DNA from: G965250275 sp965250275
GTDB lineage: Bacteria; Pseudomonadota; Alphaproteobacteria; Rhodobacterales; Rhodobacteraceae
Assembly (NCBI GenBank): GCA_965250275.1
Contig: OZ252297.1
Span: forward strand, 3,286,001-3,350,000
DNA length: 64,000 nt
Direction: 5' to 3'
The translations under genes were made by a program, and so were the position numbers. The notes beneath the pieces were generated by a model. It had not been told where the DNA came from. It ran no database searches and was given only the letters and a program-made list of their open reading frames with translations. Below, in pieces: positions 27,707-35,863 of the stretch; the stretch's first letter is position 1, and each line of letters begins with the position of its first letter.

Positions 27707-28147
27707 CTACACGCCAGAAGCTTTCGACCTCTGAGGTAGGGACGCGCCTGTTAAATCCCCCAAAGGCAAGCGGACACCGCCCCGAACCCACTCAAGGTCG
27801 CCCATCCGCTCCAAAACACGAGACACCCGCATCACCGGCCAATCCAAATCCTGGCTCAACTGACGCTCCGTCTTAACTCCACGACCCAAAACCGCCCGTA
27901 TGACATCAGCATCACCATCTGGCTTGAACTCGGGCAAGGAGCGCGCAATCACCTTCTCAGGCGCCTTCGGGACCACAACAGGCGCAGGCTCCTTCTGAGC
28001 GCCCTCCACGCGCAGCAATGCAGCCTCCACAGCCTCCCGAATAAACTCAGCCCTACGACCAGAACCACGAACCGCGTCTATCCGCTCCGCAACTCCCTCC
28101 GGAAACCGCATCGTGAACTTCAAACCACCCAATCTCTCTCGCGCCAT
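27707..28147 (-). CDS. Ribbon-helix-helix / winged-helix DNA-binding protein (146 aa)
   Basis: The frame is open further upstream, but the ATG at 28147 has GGAGG seven bases before it and begins the recognisable protein. Residues about 6-45 form a ribbon-helix-helix motif (LKFTMRFPEGVAERIDAV then RAEFIREAVEAALL). The C-terminal part (RQLSQDLDWPVMRVSRVLERM) reads as a helix-turn-helix, so it probably binds DNA through two modules. Such proteins act as plasmid- or phage-type repressors. It is the first strongly predicted regulator inward from the integrase and may control island genes; this is inference. Confidence 0.7.
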   Translation of the reverse strand: MARERLGGLKFTMRFPEGVAERIDAVRGSGRRAEFIREAVEAALLRVEGAQKEPAPVVVPKAPEKVIARSLPEFKPDGDADVIRAVLGRGVKTERQLSQDLDWPVMRVSRVLERMGDLEWVRGGVRLPLGDLTGASLPQRSKASGV

Positions 28148-28336
28148 ACCGATACCTCCAATCACCAAAGCGATACCGGATTGAAAATGGGAATAGGTTT
28201 GTGGGCTAGTATTAGACAAGAAAACCGCGCGGGCGCCGGGGTGGGCCGGGGGGTGGGGTTGGGCCTTAAAAACAAGGAACTTCATGATAGCCAATCAGTA
28301 CCTCATGCCCACCTAAGCCTATGATCCCTCTAGCTT

Positions 28337-28627
28337 TTACGCAGAAGTAGGATCACCAGCCGCGATAATACCCTTGATTCTGGCTATCTCAGCGATCAAT
28401 TCTTGGCGGCTCATCCCCGACAAACTGCCGTCTGATCCCTCGTCCTTGTGCCTGTCAATCCTCGCAAGTTCCGCTGCTGCTTGGCTTTTTTGCGCTGGTG
28501 AGGCCTGAGGATCGGTCAGCACATCGCGGAAATGCGCAATCGCGATGTCTGTTAAGGAAAATTTCCCGTTCTCCCCCTCCTCCGATTGTTCGCTCTCGTC
28601 CATCAAGTGCTCTGTCTCGTAGTTCAT
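28337..28627 (-). CDS. Small acidic phage-like protein (96 aa)
   Basis: Acidic N-terminus (MDESEQSEEGENG) followed by two predicted helices (FSLTDIAIAHFRDVLTDPQ; SPAQKSQAAAELARIDRHKDE). It lies 38 bp downstream of the HGG-motif gene on the same strand, so the two are likely co-transcribed. The form resembles small prophage proteins found beside terminase genes. Function unknown. Confidence 0.55.
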   Translation of the reverse strand: MNYETEHLMDESEQSEEGENGKFSLTDIAIAHFRDVLTDPQASPAQKSQAAAELARIDRHKDEGSDGSLSGMSRQELIAEIARIKGIIAAGDPTSA

Positions 28628-28665
28628 GGTTCTGTCTTTCTTTTATGGTGGGCTTCGCCTGTCTC

Positions 28666-29253
28666 TTACGGGCGGTTTGGCTTAAGGTTCCGTCTGGCCT
28701 TCATCTCACCTGTTGGCGCAATCGCTCTCTGACGGGCGAGCCATCGACGCCACGCAGTCCCACCGTCATCCATTCGCAAGAGTTCTGCGCCTTCTCTGAG
28801 CCTGTCGCGGTCTGAGTGTGGCAGGCCTTTGGACTTGAGGGCGTTGGCTACATCCTGCTCCAAACGGGCGGTTGCGATGTCCTGCGATGGCTTGGCCCGA
28901 TTACCTGGCTCCTGCCTGATGCGCGTCCACCAGTCGATCCGCTTGGCTGATGCGGGATGCTCTGGGTTCTCGCGCAATCCCCCATGCTTCGAGCATCGTG
29001 TCGCGCCGCGCATCCGCCACTTCTTACATCTGCGGCCGTTCTTATTGATGAACACGCAACGGAACTCATCGGGCGGACCATCCAGACAGCCGCGCGGGTT
29101 GCCGGTGTTCAGGTCTTGTTGCTTGGTTTGTAAGGACGGATCAGCCGCAGCCGCGATCAGACGGGCCGTATACTCCTCGCGCGTGATCTTCGGGCGCAAT
29201 CGCTTGCCCTTGTGATAGATCGACTGTCCGACCCAGCTTTGATGTCTACCCAT
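28666..29253 (-). CDS. Phage-like zinc-motif protein with HGG signature (195 aa)
   Basis: Basic 195-residue protein. In the middle it has a small zinc-finger-like stretch (CVFINKNGRRCKKWRMRG, then TRCSKHGGLRENPEHPA), a Cys-Cys-Cys-His pattern ending in HGG. This signature is common in small proteins encoded next to phage terminase genes and probably binds nucleic acid. The C-terminal half is helical and rich in Arg and Trp (WRRWLARQRAIAP). It is upstream of, and on the same strand as, the acidic small gene. No terminase is present, so this looks like a leftover from a prophage. Confidence 0.65.
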   Translation of the reverse strand: MGRHQSWVGQSIYHKGKRLRPKITREEYTARLIAAAADPSLQTKQQDLNTGNPRGCLDGPPDEFRCVFINKNGRRCKKWRMRGATRCSKHGGLRENPEHPASAKRIDWWTRIRQEPGNRAKPSQDIATARLEQDVANALKSKGLPHSDRDRLREGAELLRMDDGGTAWRRWLARQRAIAPTGEMKARRNLKPNRP

Positions 29254-29391
29254 ACGGGCGATCTAGCAGGCCTCGCGCGTCACAGCCAAAAAGTGGCAGG
29301 AGATTGATGCTGAATTTCCAGTGGCAGCGATCTATGATCACCGCGAACCATGCCGAAACACTGCACACACGCGACAGGAGGTCAGAGTTTG

Positions 29392-29610
29392 ATGATTGAC
29401 GACCGAACGCCATATGCCATTGCATCACGCACCGCCTTGCTTGTCCGTGGGTTCTATCCTGTCGTCCAATCAGACGAGTGGTGGAACCTTTCAACAGTTC
29501 ATGTGACGGGCGTTGTGATGAAGGAAACGGGCGGTCAGCTTGATCCTTCGGTTGTGAGAGAGTTCTTCAAACAGATGGTCCAAGACATGGGATTGACGGC
29601 CTTACCGTAA
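29392..29610 (+). CDS. Small hypothetical protein (72 aa)
   Basis: The ATG at 29392 follows AGGAGG by ten bases. It encodes 72 residues with a mixed alpha/beta look (RTPYAIASRTALLVRGFYP, SVVREFFKQMVQDMGL). It diverges from the HGG-motif gene. Not recognised. Confidence 0.5.
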   Translation: MIDDRTPYAIASRTALLVRGFYPVVQSDEWWNLSTVHVTGVVMKETGGQLDPSVVREFFKQMVQDMGLTALP

Positions 29611-30363
29611 GCGATCTGCTTGAAAACGGGCTCTAAAAGACAGTTCCCCTTAACGTAGTACTACAGCTGAACTGTTGTGCTTGTTTCTAAGCAAGTTACT
29701 ACCGTTTCAAACCACTCATACGTTTGGGCTTTTGGCTTAGGCATAGGACGACCAACCCCCAGCCGAAGCTCGGGGCGGTCCCTGTGCCTGCGTCATCCTG
29801 TGATCGTCAGGCCCGACACATCGCGAGGTTACGTGCATCGGTTGTCAGCTACTGTAAGACGCTAAACCTCGCGCCTTCATCCGGCCTTCTGACTTTCGGA
29901 CTGGCCTTTTCCCGTGGATGAACCCCCGCTCATGAGACTTATGGTATTGGGGCGAGCCGTGTTGGGTTACCGAGAACCCCAATACCAGGCGCATCAGCAG
30001 CGCCACGCTTTCCTCTATCCTTCATGGTCTCGACGTAGACGCACCGCGTGGTTACAGCCAAAACAAGCAATCACAGGGGCGGAGATTGGGATCGCGATGC
30101 TGCCTCGACTCTTGCAGTGGAGTCAAGCAACGGAGCAAAGCGCTCTTTGTTTGGTAGAAACTCCCAAAGCTGACGATTGGTGCCGCTACCTAGTTGAGGT
30201 ATGGTCCTTGCAGGTTCGTCTCCACTGAATCGCGCAACGGGCATTTCGATAAAGTTCCGGGTCATTGGATGCCTGTTTGTTCATATGGCGCCATCATTCC
30301 GTTCAAACGAACCCAAAATGAAGCAATCAATCTAATTCGACTCTGGAAAGGAGACCAATACTG
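29611..30363. other. 753-bp gap upstream of the integrase gene
   Basis: ORFs here (e.g. 29914-30228) have unlikely composition and no ribosome sites. The stretch probably contains the integrase promoter and possibly excision control sites. I see no tRNA, attachment repeat or terminator in it. Confidence 0.4.
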
Positions 30364-31566
30364 ATGCCATTTAAGGACGCACTTTATGACGGGAGCGACC
30401 CCCTGTATGCGCCCGGTCTGAACTGGTCAAAGTTCAAGTATCCAAGGTGGAAAGCGCCGAAGCGATATGCCGAAGCGGGCTATCATCTGATTGACGTGAA
30501 ATTAGAGGGCGTCCGAGGTGACGGGCTGGATGCCTTGCGTGCACAGCGATGCCGGGAACTGACGCGCGACATGCTGCGATGGTGGGAGGGGCTTGATCAC
30601 AACGGGCCCAAGGCTGGCACATACGGGCACCTGATCCAGAAGTACCTGACAGATGAGTTCAGCCCGTTCCAGAAGGTAAAGCCGATCACACAGAAGGGCT
30701 ATGCCGAGTTCCTGAACCGTTGGATCCCCGTGATAGGTGAGATGCAGGTTGGTGATCTGGGCTATGAAGGGATCATGCGCATCCATACGGCAATGGAGAA
30801 CAAGGGGCGCTCTGCGTCTTACATCAAACGGATGTTTACGATGCTGCGGCTCGTCACCAGGTACGGGCGATTGACCCAATTTCCCGGCGCAGGCAACGTG
30901 GCAGGAATCCTTGGTGACATGCGTATAGCCAACCCACCAAAGCGCGCTGTCGCGCCGACACGCGAGCAGGTTTATGCAATCGTGGAAGAAGCAGACCGCC
31001 GCGGACTAATTGCAGTGTCTGTCGGAACCATCCTCTGTTTCGAACTCTGCCTTCGGGCTGTTGATGTGCGCGGCCAATGGCACGTCTCTGAGGATCAGTC
31101 TGGGATTTGGCATGAGGGCAAGCAATGGCGTGACGGGCTGACGTGGGACATGTTCTCGCCCGACCTGACTTCCTTCTCTAAGGTGATCAGCAAGACGGCG
31201 AAGTCCTTGCCAGAACCTTACACCTTCGACCTCACCCCCCTGCCCCATCTGATTGAGCGGCTGAAACTGCTTCACAAGTCCGGCTCTGGTGTTGGCCCCG
31301 TGATCGTTTCAGGCACCGGGCGCCCATACACACTCTACAGTTGGAGCCAAGCGTTCCGCCGCATTCGAGATGATTTGAACTTGCCCGAGGAAATCACTGC
31401 GATGGACCTTCGCGCGGGCGGGCTGACAGAGGCGAAACAGATTGGCCTCGATCCCCTCATGATCCGCGATGCTGGCCAGCACAAGAAAGTGGACACAACG
31501 GATGGCTACATGCGCGCCCGAAGCGACTCAGCCAACAAGGTCGTCCAGTTGAGACAGAAGAAGTGA
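30364..31566 (+). CDS. Tyrosine recombinase / integrase of the tRNA-Thr island
   Basis: 400 residues of phage-integrase type. An N-terminal arm and SAM-like core-binding domain (about 60-190) is followed by the catalytic domain. The first catalytic Arg is in CFELCLRAVDVRG, the second in MDLRAGGLTEA, the last His in AGQHKKVDTTDGYMR and the nucleophile Tyr in the same segment. In the HxxR box the usual His is replaced by Met (MDLR), a change tolerated in several integrase families. A GGAAAGGAG site precedes the ATG. It points toward the tRNA-Thr gene, about 90 bp away, as expected for the enzyme that integrated this element by crossing the 48-bp core. Confidence 0.93.
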   Translation: MPFKDALYDGSDPLYAPGLNWSKFKYPRWKAPKRYAEAGYHLIDVKLEGVRGDGLDALRAQRCRELTRDMLRWWEGLDHNGPKAGTYGHLIQKYLTDEFSPFQKVKPITQKGYAEFLNRWIPVIGEMQVGDLGYEGIMRIHTAMENKGRSASYIKRMFTMLRLVTRYGRLTQFPGAGNVAGILGDMRIANPPKRAVAPTREQVYAIVEEADRRGLIAVSVGTILCFELCLRAVDVRGQWHVSEDQSGIWHEGKQWRDGLTWDMFSPDLTSFSKVISKTAKSLPEPYTFDLTPLPHLIERLKLLHKSGSGVGPVIVSGTGRPYTLYSWSQAFRRIRDDLNLPEEITAMDLRAGGLTEAKQIGLDPLMIRDAGQHKKVDTTDGYMRARSDSANKVVQLRQKK

Positions 31567-31605
31567 GACAAAGGAGAACGAGGTAAGAACAGAACGATAC
31601 TACTC

Positions 31606-31625
31606 TTGATCCTACTCGATCCTAC
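31606..31625 (-). repeat. Two abutting putative arm-site decamers, right end
   Basis: TTGATCCTAC followed directly by TCGATCCTAC, 34 bp inside the right attachment repeat. These are the inverse of the decamer at 8813-8822 near the left end. Such placement suggests integrase or excisionase arm sites; binding is not shown. Confidence 0.4.
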
Positions 31626-31659
31626 TTTTTTGTTAACAGCGGCTAAGCCTTTGATTTTG

Positions 31660-31707
31660 TGGTGCCCCCACACGGACTCGAACCGCGGACCTACTGATTA
31701 CAAATCA
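31660..31707 (-). repeat. attR: 48-bp repeat within the tRNA-Thr gene
   Basis: Identical to 8737-8784. It spans the CCA end to the anticodon loop of the intact tRNA and marks the right border of the island. Confidence 0.92.
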
Positions 31708-31735
31708 GTTGCTCTACCAGCTGAGCTATAGGGGC
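31660..31735 (-). tRNA. tRNA-Thr (anticodon TGT)
   Basis: The minus strand folds as a full 76-nt tRNA. The acceptor stem GCCCCTA pairs with TGGGGGC (with G-T pairing). The D-arm is AGCTCAGCTGGTAGAGC and the anticodon arm is ACTGA-TTTGTAA-TCAGT with anticodon TGT (reads ACA, Thr). The T-arm contains GGTTCGAGTCC, the discriminator base is A, and CCA is encoded. Its 3' half is the recombination site of the island, so integration has kept the gene intact. Confidence 0.97.
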
Positions 31736-32030
31736 AGACTGACGATTGGTCAGGTCTGTGACGCGCCGGGCGCGACCGCGGGTCCTATACCAACCAATTT
31801 GGCACAAGTGCAATGTCAAAAATGCGCTCTGGTACTCGGATTTCAGTCCCGATCCGTGATTGCACCGCACAGAGCGGGTCGCGCGCAATCGAGCCAGATA
31901 AGGCGAGCCGAATCTGGCCCCCGCGGCATCGATCCACGTCCACGCGCTGAAAGTTTCAGGACGAACCACCATTGTTTTGATGATCGCCGAACAGGCCAAG
32001 GCCCCTGCCCCACGATCAGCCCCGCCAGTG

Positions 32031-32897
32031 TCAGCCAAGCTCGTAGCTGGTGATCCCAAAAATCCGGTTCAGATCAATGTCGGGGGCCGGGCCGGAATAC
32101 ATGCGCCCGGTTTCAAACACCTTCCCCAGCCCCAGCTGGTCTGCCATCGCAAACGCCGCATCGTTGGGACGGGGCATATCGATGAAGACGGGCTGATCGT
32201 CCTGATCTTGCGGCAGGGCCTGCATCAGGGAAGCCAGGAGCGCCGCGGCAATCTCGGCATCGTCAGCGAAGAGTGGGCCAACCTTATAGCCGCTCAGGCA
32301 GGGGCGCAGGGTGGCGTAGCCCTTGATCTGGCCGTTCTCTTGCCAGACCCGCGAGATGTGGCTGGACGCGCCCAGCCAATCGCGCAGGAAGATATCACGG
32401 GGTGCCGGGAACATGCCCCGGTCATAGGCACGCAGATCGGCGCTGCTGTCTGTCAGCGGGGTGGCGCGCCCGGCCGGAGCATCGGCAAGGCCCGCACGGA
32501 TGCCAGCCACGGTGCCGGAGAACCGATGGTTGTCATAGGCCAGGTTGAAGCCGAAGTGATGATAATTCTCCTGCTGCTCGACAACGCCGTCCAAACCCAT
32601 GTTCCGATCACCACAACGGTCTTTCACATGGTGAGCGACCTGTATGCCATAGCCAGAGCCCCGAAACTCAGGCCTTACGATGTAGAAACCCAGGAAGGAG
32701 AATGCATCGTCGTAATTCACGGACGAGGCAGAGGCGATCATTTCTCCGTCCAGGAATCCTCCAACAAAACCTTCGGGATCAGACGAGCGAAAGCACTCGG
32801 CGTCGTGTAGGCCCGGATTCCAACCCTCTTTTCCGGCCCAATCGACGGCCTGTTGAACTTCTTCGGCACTCAGGGATCGGATGACATACTCGGACAT
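32031..32897 (-). CDS. GNAT-family N-acetyltransferase (288 aa)
   Basis: Two-domain GNAT protein. The N-terminal acetyltransferase domain has the acetyl-CoA loop in VRPEFRGSGYGIQVA (about residues 73-87). A C-terminal domain (about 160-285) of the type seen in YitH-like acetyltransferases follows (GYATLRPCLSGYKVGPLFADD). It probably acetylates a small amine; the substrate is unknown. It is the first gene of the core part after the tRNA-Thr, on the minus strand and apparently a single gene. Confidence 0.85.
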   Translation of the reverse strand: MSEYVIRSLSAEEVQQAVDWAGKEGWNPGLHDAECFRSSDPEGFVGGFLDGEMIASASSVNYDDAFSFLGFYIVRPEFRGSGYGIQVAHHVKDRCGDRNMGLDGVVEQQENYHHFGFNLAYDNHRFSGTVAGIRAGLADAPAGRATPLTDSSADLRAYDRGMFPAPRDIFLRDWLGASSHISRVWQENGQIKGYATLRPCLSGYKVGPLFADDAEIAAALLASLMQALPQDQDDQPVFIDMPRPNDAAFAMADQLGLGKVFETGRMYSGPAPDIDLNRIFGITSYELG

Positions 32898-33064
32898 GAA
32901 GAACCTCTTTGAACTCGCCTCTCCGCGACATTTGCGGGGCAGTGTTGAGGCTGGTCGAAATCCATCTCGTTTTCAAGATGAGCTGTTCCAGGCCCGCACC
33001 ATAGTCTGCACCGCATCAACACGCGCCTGAGGCACGCCGCCGCCAACCGGAGCAGCGGAATTGC

Positions 33065-33547
33065 TCAGAGTGTGATGGACCAACTCTGTTCCACGAGGTC
33101 CACCCCGAAGGACCGTACCGGTTTGGAGTCTTCCAGCGTCCATCCAAAGGAGCGGTAGAGGGCGCAGGCCGCGCGGTGGCTTTCATGCGTCCACAGCCGC
33201 ATGTCGCGATAGCCCGCTTCGCGCGCAAATTGCATGCATTGCCGCAACAACCGTTTGCCCAACCCTTTTCCGCGGGCCTGCGGCGTTAAAAGAAACAGGC
33301 GCAGCTTGGCCGTTTCAGGGGCCTGGGTAACGCAAAATATGCACCCCAACCGCGTCCCGTCCTCTTCAGCAACCCAACCGCGTTCCCGCTCTGGATCATG
33401 ATCCGCCACAAAGGCTTTCAGAATGGAGTCTACCAGTGGGCCAAAGGTGTCGTCGAACCCTTCATCGCGCGCATAGAGCGTACTATGCTGCGTGACGATC
33501 CAGGGAGCGTCTGTCGGTTTGAATCTGCGGATAACCACTTCGGACAT
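33065..33547 (-). CDS. GNAT-family N-acetyltransferase (160 aa)
   Basis: The start is set at the ATG at 33547 (MSEVVIRRFKPTDAPW), which begins the standard GNAT fold; the open frame upstream does not look like protein. The acetyl-CoA-binding motif A is LLTPQARGKGLGKRLL, and motif B contains SHRAACALYRSFGW with the conserved Tyr. Length is normal. Relatives are often described as MarR-GNAT C-terminal-type enzymes; the substrate is unknown. Confidence 0.88.
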   Translation of the reverse strand: MSEVVIRRFKPTDAPWIVTQHSTLYARDEGFDDTFGPLVDSILKAFVADHDPERERGWVAEEDGTRLGCIFCVTQAPETAKLRLFLLTPQARGKGLGKRLLRQCMQFAREAGYRDMRLWTHESHRAACALYRSFGWTLEDSKPVRSFGVDLVEQSWSITL

Positions 33548-33626
33548 GGATCCGAACAAGCCGCAACACTGCTTGCTTTTCAAGCCCTTTGACGCTAGCA
33601 GACAGTCCCGATCCGAGGAGGGCCCG

Positions 33627-33815
33627 ATGGGTATCAACACCGAACGCGACGTCGAAGCGAACCTGCAGATCGGCCCGACGGACAAGGGCATGGTGCGTAT
33701 TTTCATCGAGGCTCAGGGCATTGAAATCCCCATGGATTTCGATCCGGACGAAGCGCAGGAGATCGCCGAAGAAATTCAGGCCGCCGCGCGCGCGGCGCGC
33801 ACGGTCAAACGCTGA
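33627..33815 (+). CDS. Small conserved protein (62 aa), DUF6324-like
   Basis: The ATG has GAGGAG about eight bases upstream. The 62-residue acidic protein (MGINTERDVEANLQIGPTDK) has a beta-rich first half and a C-terminal helix (DEAQEIAEEIQAAARAAR). It resembles a small family I associate with Rhodobacterales and no known function. Its last 11 bp overlap the convergent MmcB-like gene. Confidence 0.75.
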   Translation: MGINTERDVEANLQIGPTDKGMVRIFIEAQGIEIPMDFDPDEAQEIAEEIQAAARAARTVKR

Positions 33816-34266
33816 AACCGGGATCCCGCACCGCCTGCAAACGACGCGCAGCATGTGTCGCAAATTTTCTGATGAGCACATTGCGCCGGGACGACGCCAG
33901 TGACTCCTCAGGCGCCATGCGAATGATTTCCGCATCATAGGCGTCCGCGATCATCAGACCGGTGTCTTCCGGCAACAAATCGCTGGGGAAATCTGTATCA
34001 ACAGCCCAGAAGTACCGATCGCACCATTCCAGATACCCGTGCCACTTGTTGTCTGATTGAAAGTCGGCACGACTGGACTTGCATTCGACGATCCAGACCT
34101 CTCCCTTGGGGCCCAGCCCCATGACATCCACACGAAGACCGCGTGCGGGTACAAATTCTTCTATCGAGACAAAGCCATGTCCGCTCAGATGCCGCGCGAC
34201 ACCGCGTGCCAGCAACTGGCCCGGCTTTGGGCGGGCGTCATGCGGAGTGATCAGGACTTCAGCCAT
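33805..34266 (-). CDS. mmcB: MmcB-family DNA repair protein
   Basis: 153 residues from the ATG at 34266. It carries a PD-(D/E)xK nuclease-type core: Asp in RVDVMGLGPKGEVWIVE and the ExK-like VECKSSRADF, followed by the Trp/Tyr-rich DNKWHGYLEWCDRYFWAV block. In alphaproteobacteria MmcB (Caulobacter) is an SOS-linked, mitomycin-C-related DNA repair factor. The upstream 60 codons open in frame are not accepted because composition changes and the family starts near MAEVLIT. The name rests on similarity recognised by eye. Confidence 0.85.
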   Translation of the reverse strand: MAEVLITPHDARPKPGQLLARGVARHLSGHGFVSIEEFVPARGLRVDVMGLGPKGEVWIVECKSSRADFQSDNKWHGYLEWCDRYFWAVDTDFPSDLLPEDTGLMIADAYDAEIIRMAPEESLASSRRNVLIRKFATHAARRLQAVRDPGFSV

Positions 34267-34343
34267 TCGGCAAACATGAACAATAGGTGAACATTTGTCC
34301 AGCCCCGGAGATTTGACGACCCCTCTTCCCGCTTCGCCCAGCA

Positions 34344-34392
34344 TTGACACGATACCAATAGGTATCATATATAAGAGATACCAAATGGTATC
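34344..34392 (+). promoter_or_regulatory. Promoter with two palindromic operators for the ArsR gene
   Basis: A -35 hexamer TTGACA (34344-34349) and a -10-like TATATA (34368-34373) are 18 bp apart. Two perfect inverted repeats overlap this promoter: GATACC-AATA-GGTATC at 34351-34366, within the spacer, and GATACC-AAAT-GGTATC at 34377-34392, just after the -10. Their centres are 26 bp apart. Binding there by the ArsR-type protein encoded 15 bp downstream would block transcription, so autorepression is the likely logic. Confidence 0.8.
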
Positions 34393-34406
34393 ACTTTGAG
34401 GTTTCC

Positions 34407-34727
34407 ATGGCTGCTCCGACTCAAGATTGCTTTCGCGCTCTTGCTGATCCGACACGACGCACCATCGTGCGCCTGCTGGCGACAGAAGATATGACCATTG
34501 CCCAGCTCACCACCCGCTTTGACATGACGCGCGCCGCCGTCAAAAAGCACCTTCTGGTGTTGTCAGATGGGGGCCTGATCACTGTCGAACCCCGCGGACG
34601 CGAGAAGATCAATCGCCTGAATCCAAAGGGTTTTGCACCTGTGTTGGACTGGCTGGCTTACTTCGATGCCTTTTGGGATGACCGCCTTTCTGCGCTCAAA
34701 ACTGAAATTGAGAAGGACAAGACATGA
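34407..34727 (+). CDS. ArsR-family transcriptional repressor
   Basis: 106 residues with the ArsR winged-helix fold: DCFRALADPTRRTIVRLLA (start), recognition helix TTRFDMTRAAVKKHLLVLSD (about 32-51) and the wing ITVEPRGREKIN. There is no metal-binding Cys cluster, which places it in the metal-independent subgroup usually paired with an SRPBCC gene. It overlaps the next gene by 4 bp (ATGA) and follows a promoter with two matching palindromes, so it should repress its own two-gene operon. The inducer is unknown. Confidence 0.93.
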   Translation: MAAPTQDCFRALADPTRRTIVRLLATEDMTIAQLTTRFDMTRAAVKKHLLVLSDGGLITVEPRGREKINRLNPKGFAPVLDWLAYFDAFWDDRLSALKTEIEKDKT

Positions 34728-35146
34728 CCAACCGCACCATTCGAAAGCAGATTTTTCTCAACGCCGCGCCCGAGCAGGTCTGGGAATACCTGACGCAGCC
34801 AGAAAAGCTTGGCCTGTGGTTTCATCGCCCGGAAACCCCGCTGGCCGAAGGCGAAAAACTCGAAATGTTTGGGACCGAAAGCGGGGACCTCCTGATATGG
34901 GGCGAGGTCAAGGTCGCTGACCCACCGCGCCGCCTGGAGTACAGTTTCACTGTTAAACCTATGGGCGACGCGGTCAGCCTTGTGAAATGGTCGCTGGAGC
35001 CGGTGGCTGGTGGCACACGCCTCTCACTCGAACACAGTGGTCTGCCGGAAAGCGCCGATACGTTCGGTCTGACCCTGGCCCTGGACAAAGGCTGGGACGA
35101 TCACATCGCCCGGATGCGGACGTCGATACACGATATGGACGGTTGA
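34724..35146 (+). CDS. SRPBCC / AHSA1-domain protein
   Basis: 140 residues with the START/Bet v1-like fold of the AHSA1 (activator of Hsp90 ATPase-like) group: AAPEQVWEYLTQPEKLGLWF near the start and a C-terminal helix beginning GWDDHIARM. Such proteins bind hydrophobic ligands and are frequently encoded with ArsR repressors, as here (4-bp overlap). The ligand and function in the cell are unknown. Confidence 0.9.
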   Translation: MTNRTIRKQIFLNAAPEQVWEYLTQPEKLGLWFHRPETPLAEGEKLEMFGTESGDLLIWGEVKVADPPRRLEYSFTVKPMGDAVSLVKWSLEPVAGGTRLSLEHSGLPESADTFGLTLALDKGWDDHIARMRTSIHDMDG

Positions 35147-35370
35147 ACCCTTGTCCACCTCTGCCCTGTGACATACCTAGGGGATCGGCGGGGTCTGCCC
35201 TACGCGTGAACGGTTGCATTCCGGTGGCCTTAAGCAATTCCGAGGGAGCTGGCTCTGTTCGGATCCTGGTCCGTTTACCTGGCGCCCACCTGTAGTAACA
35301 GGTCCTCGGGAATCAGAACCACACGGTTGACTGGTGGTCCCGCCACATCACCCCAAGTTCGAATGAGAAA

Positions 35371-35393
35371 CGCGCGCATGAAGCATGCGCGCG
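35371..35393 (-). terminator. Hairpin terminator downstream of the 35423-35749 gene
   Basis: Perfect 10-bp inverted repeat CGCGCGCATG with a 3-nt loop. On the minus strand it is followed by a T-rich stretch (TTTCTC), so it suits termination of the small membrane-protein gene 30 bp upstream. It may also stop the ArsR operon from the other side. Confidence 0.6.
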
Positions 35394-35422
35394 GTGCAAC
35401 AGTTCGAAGGGGTTACCGCTAC

Positions 35423-35749
35423 TTAGCGGCGCAGAGTGCGCCGCGCATCGCGGCGCTCCTCGGTCGGGACTGGCACCGGACGATACTCATGCAGCAAGGG
35501 CAAGTTGCCACCGCGATTGTCATCCTCTTTCTCCGCCAGGTTCATAACCGCCCAAGCGAACTGAACGCCCGCAAACACGATCCCGTTCATGAACCACAGC
35601 AGGAAGACCACCATGACCGCGGACTCGGAGTTCAGCACAAGATGCTGCAGTCCCATCACGTCAAACCACAGAAGCATCGCGACAAACGCGGCGGCGATGC
35701 CGAATCCGATGGCGCAGTGGCGGATGTAAAGCTTTATGAGTTCCGGCAT
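35423..35749 (-). CDS. Conserved small membrane protein (108 aa)
   Basis: 108 residues with two membrane helices (about 14-33, LWFD at the end, and 44-66) and a polar, Arg-rich C-terminal tail (VPTEERRDARRTLRR). There are no known motifs. It sits just downstream of nusB on the same strand, separated by 114 bp, and is followed by a strong hairpin. Function unknown. Confidence 0.75.
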   Translation of the reverse strand: MPELIKLYIRHCAIGFGIAAAFVAMLLWFDVMGLQHLVLNSESAVMVVFLLWFMNGIVFAGVQFAWAVMNLAEKEDDNRGGNLPLLHEYRPVPVPTEERRDARRTLRR

Positions 35750-35863
35750 GGTCCACCCCCTTGGTTCCCAACAAACAATCTAACCCGTTGTTGCGGAGCG
35801 TCTAGTCCAAACTTCCGCCATGGGCGTGGATTGGCTGAGCCACTCAACCAACAGGGTCACCAC

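Larger units (their letters stand above)
8737..31707. mobile_element. tRNA-Thr integrative island (about 22.9 kb)
   Basis: The segment is flanked by a perfect 48-bp direct repeat (8737-8784 and 31660-31707) that corresponds to the 3' half of tRNA-Thr(TGT) including the encoded CCA. The tyrosine integrase gene (30364-31566) lies about 90 bp from the intact tRNA gene, the usual arrangement for tRNA-integrating elements. Cargo: a catabolic cluster with its own LysR regulator, an IS5-family remnant, an OLD-family nuclease, an HNH protein, membrane proteins and small phage-like genes. No conjugation or structural phage genes are seen, so the element is either satellite-like or degraded. Right-half genes look less GC-rich than the core genes after the tRNA. 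Confidence 0.88.

Noticed and set aside
29914..30228. 104-aa plus-strand ORF before the integrase
   Set aside because: No ribosome site, odd composition (Arg/Gln/Trp-rich), no recognisable feature.
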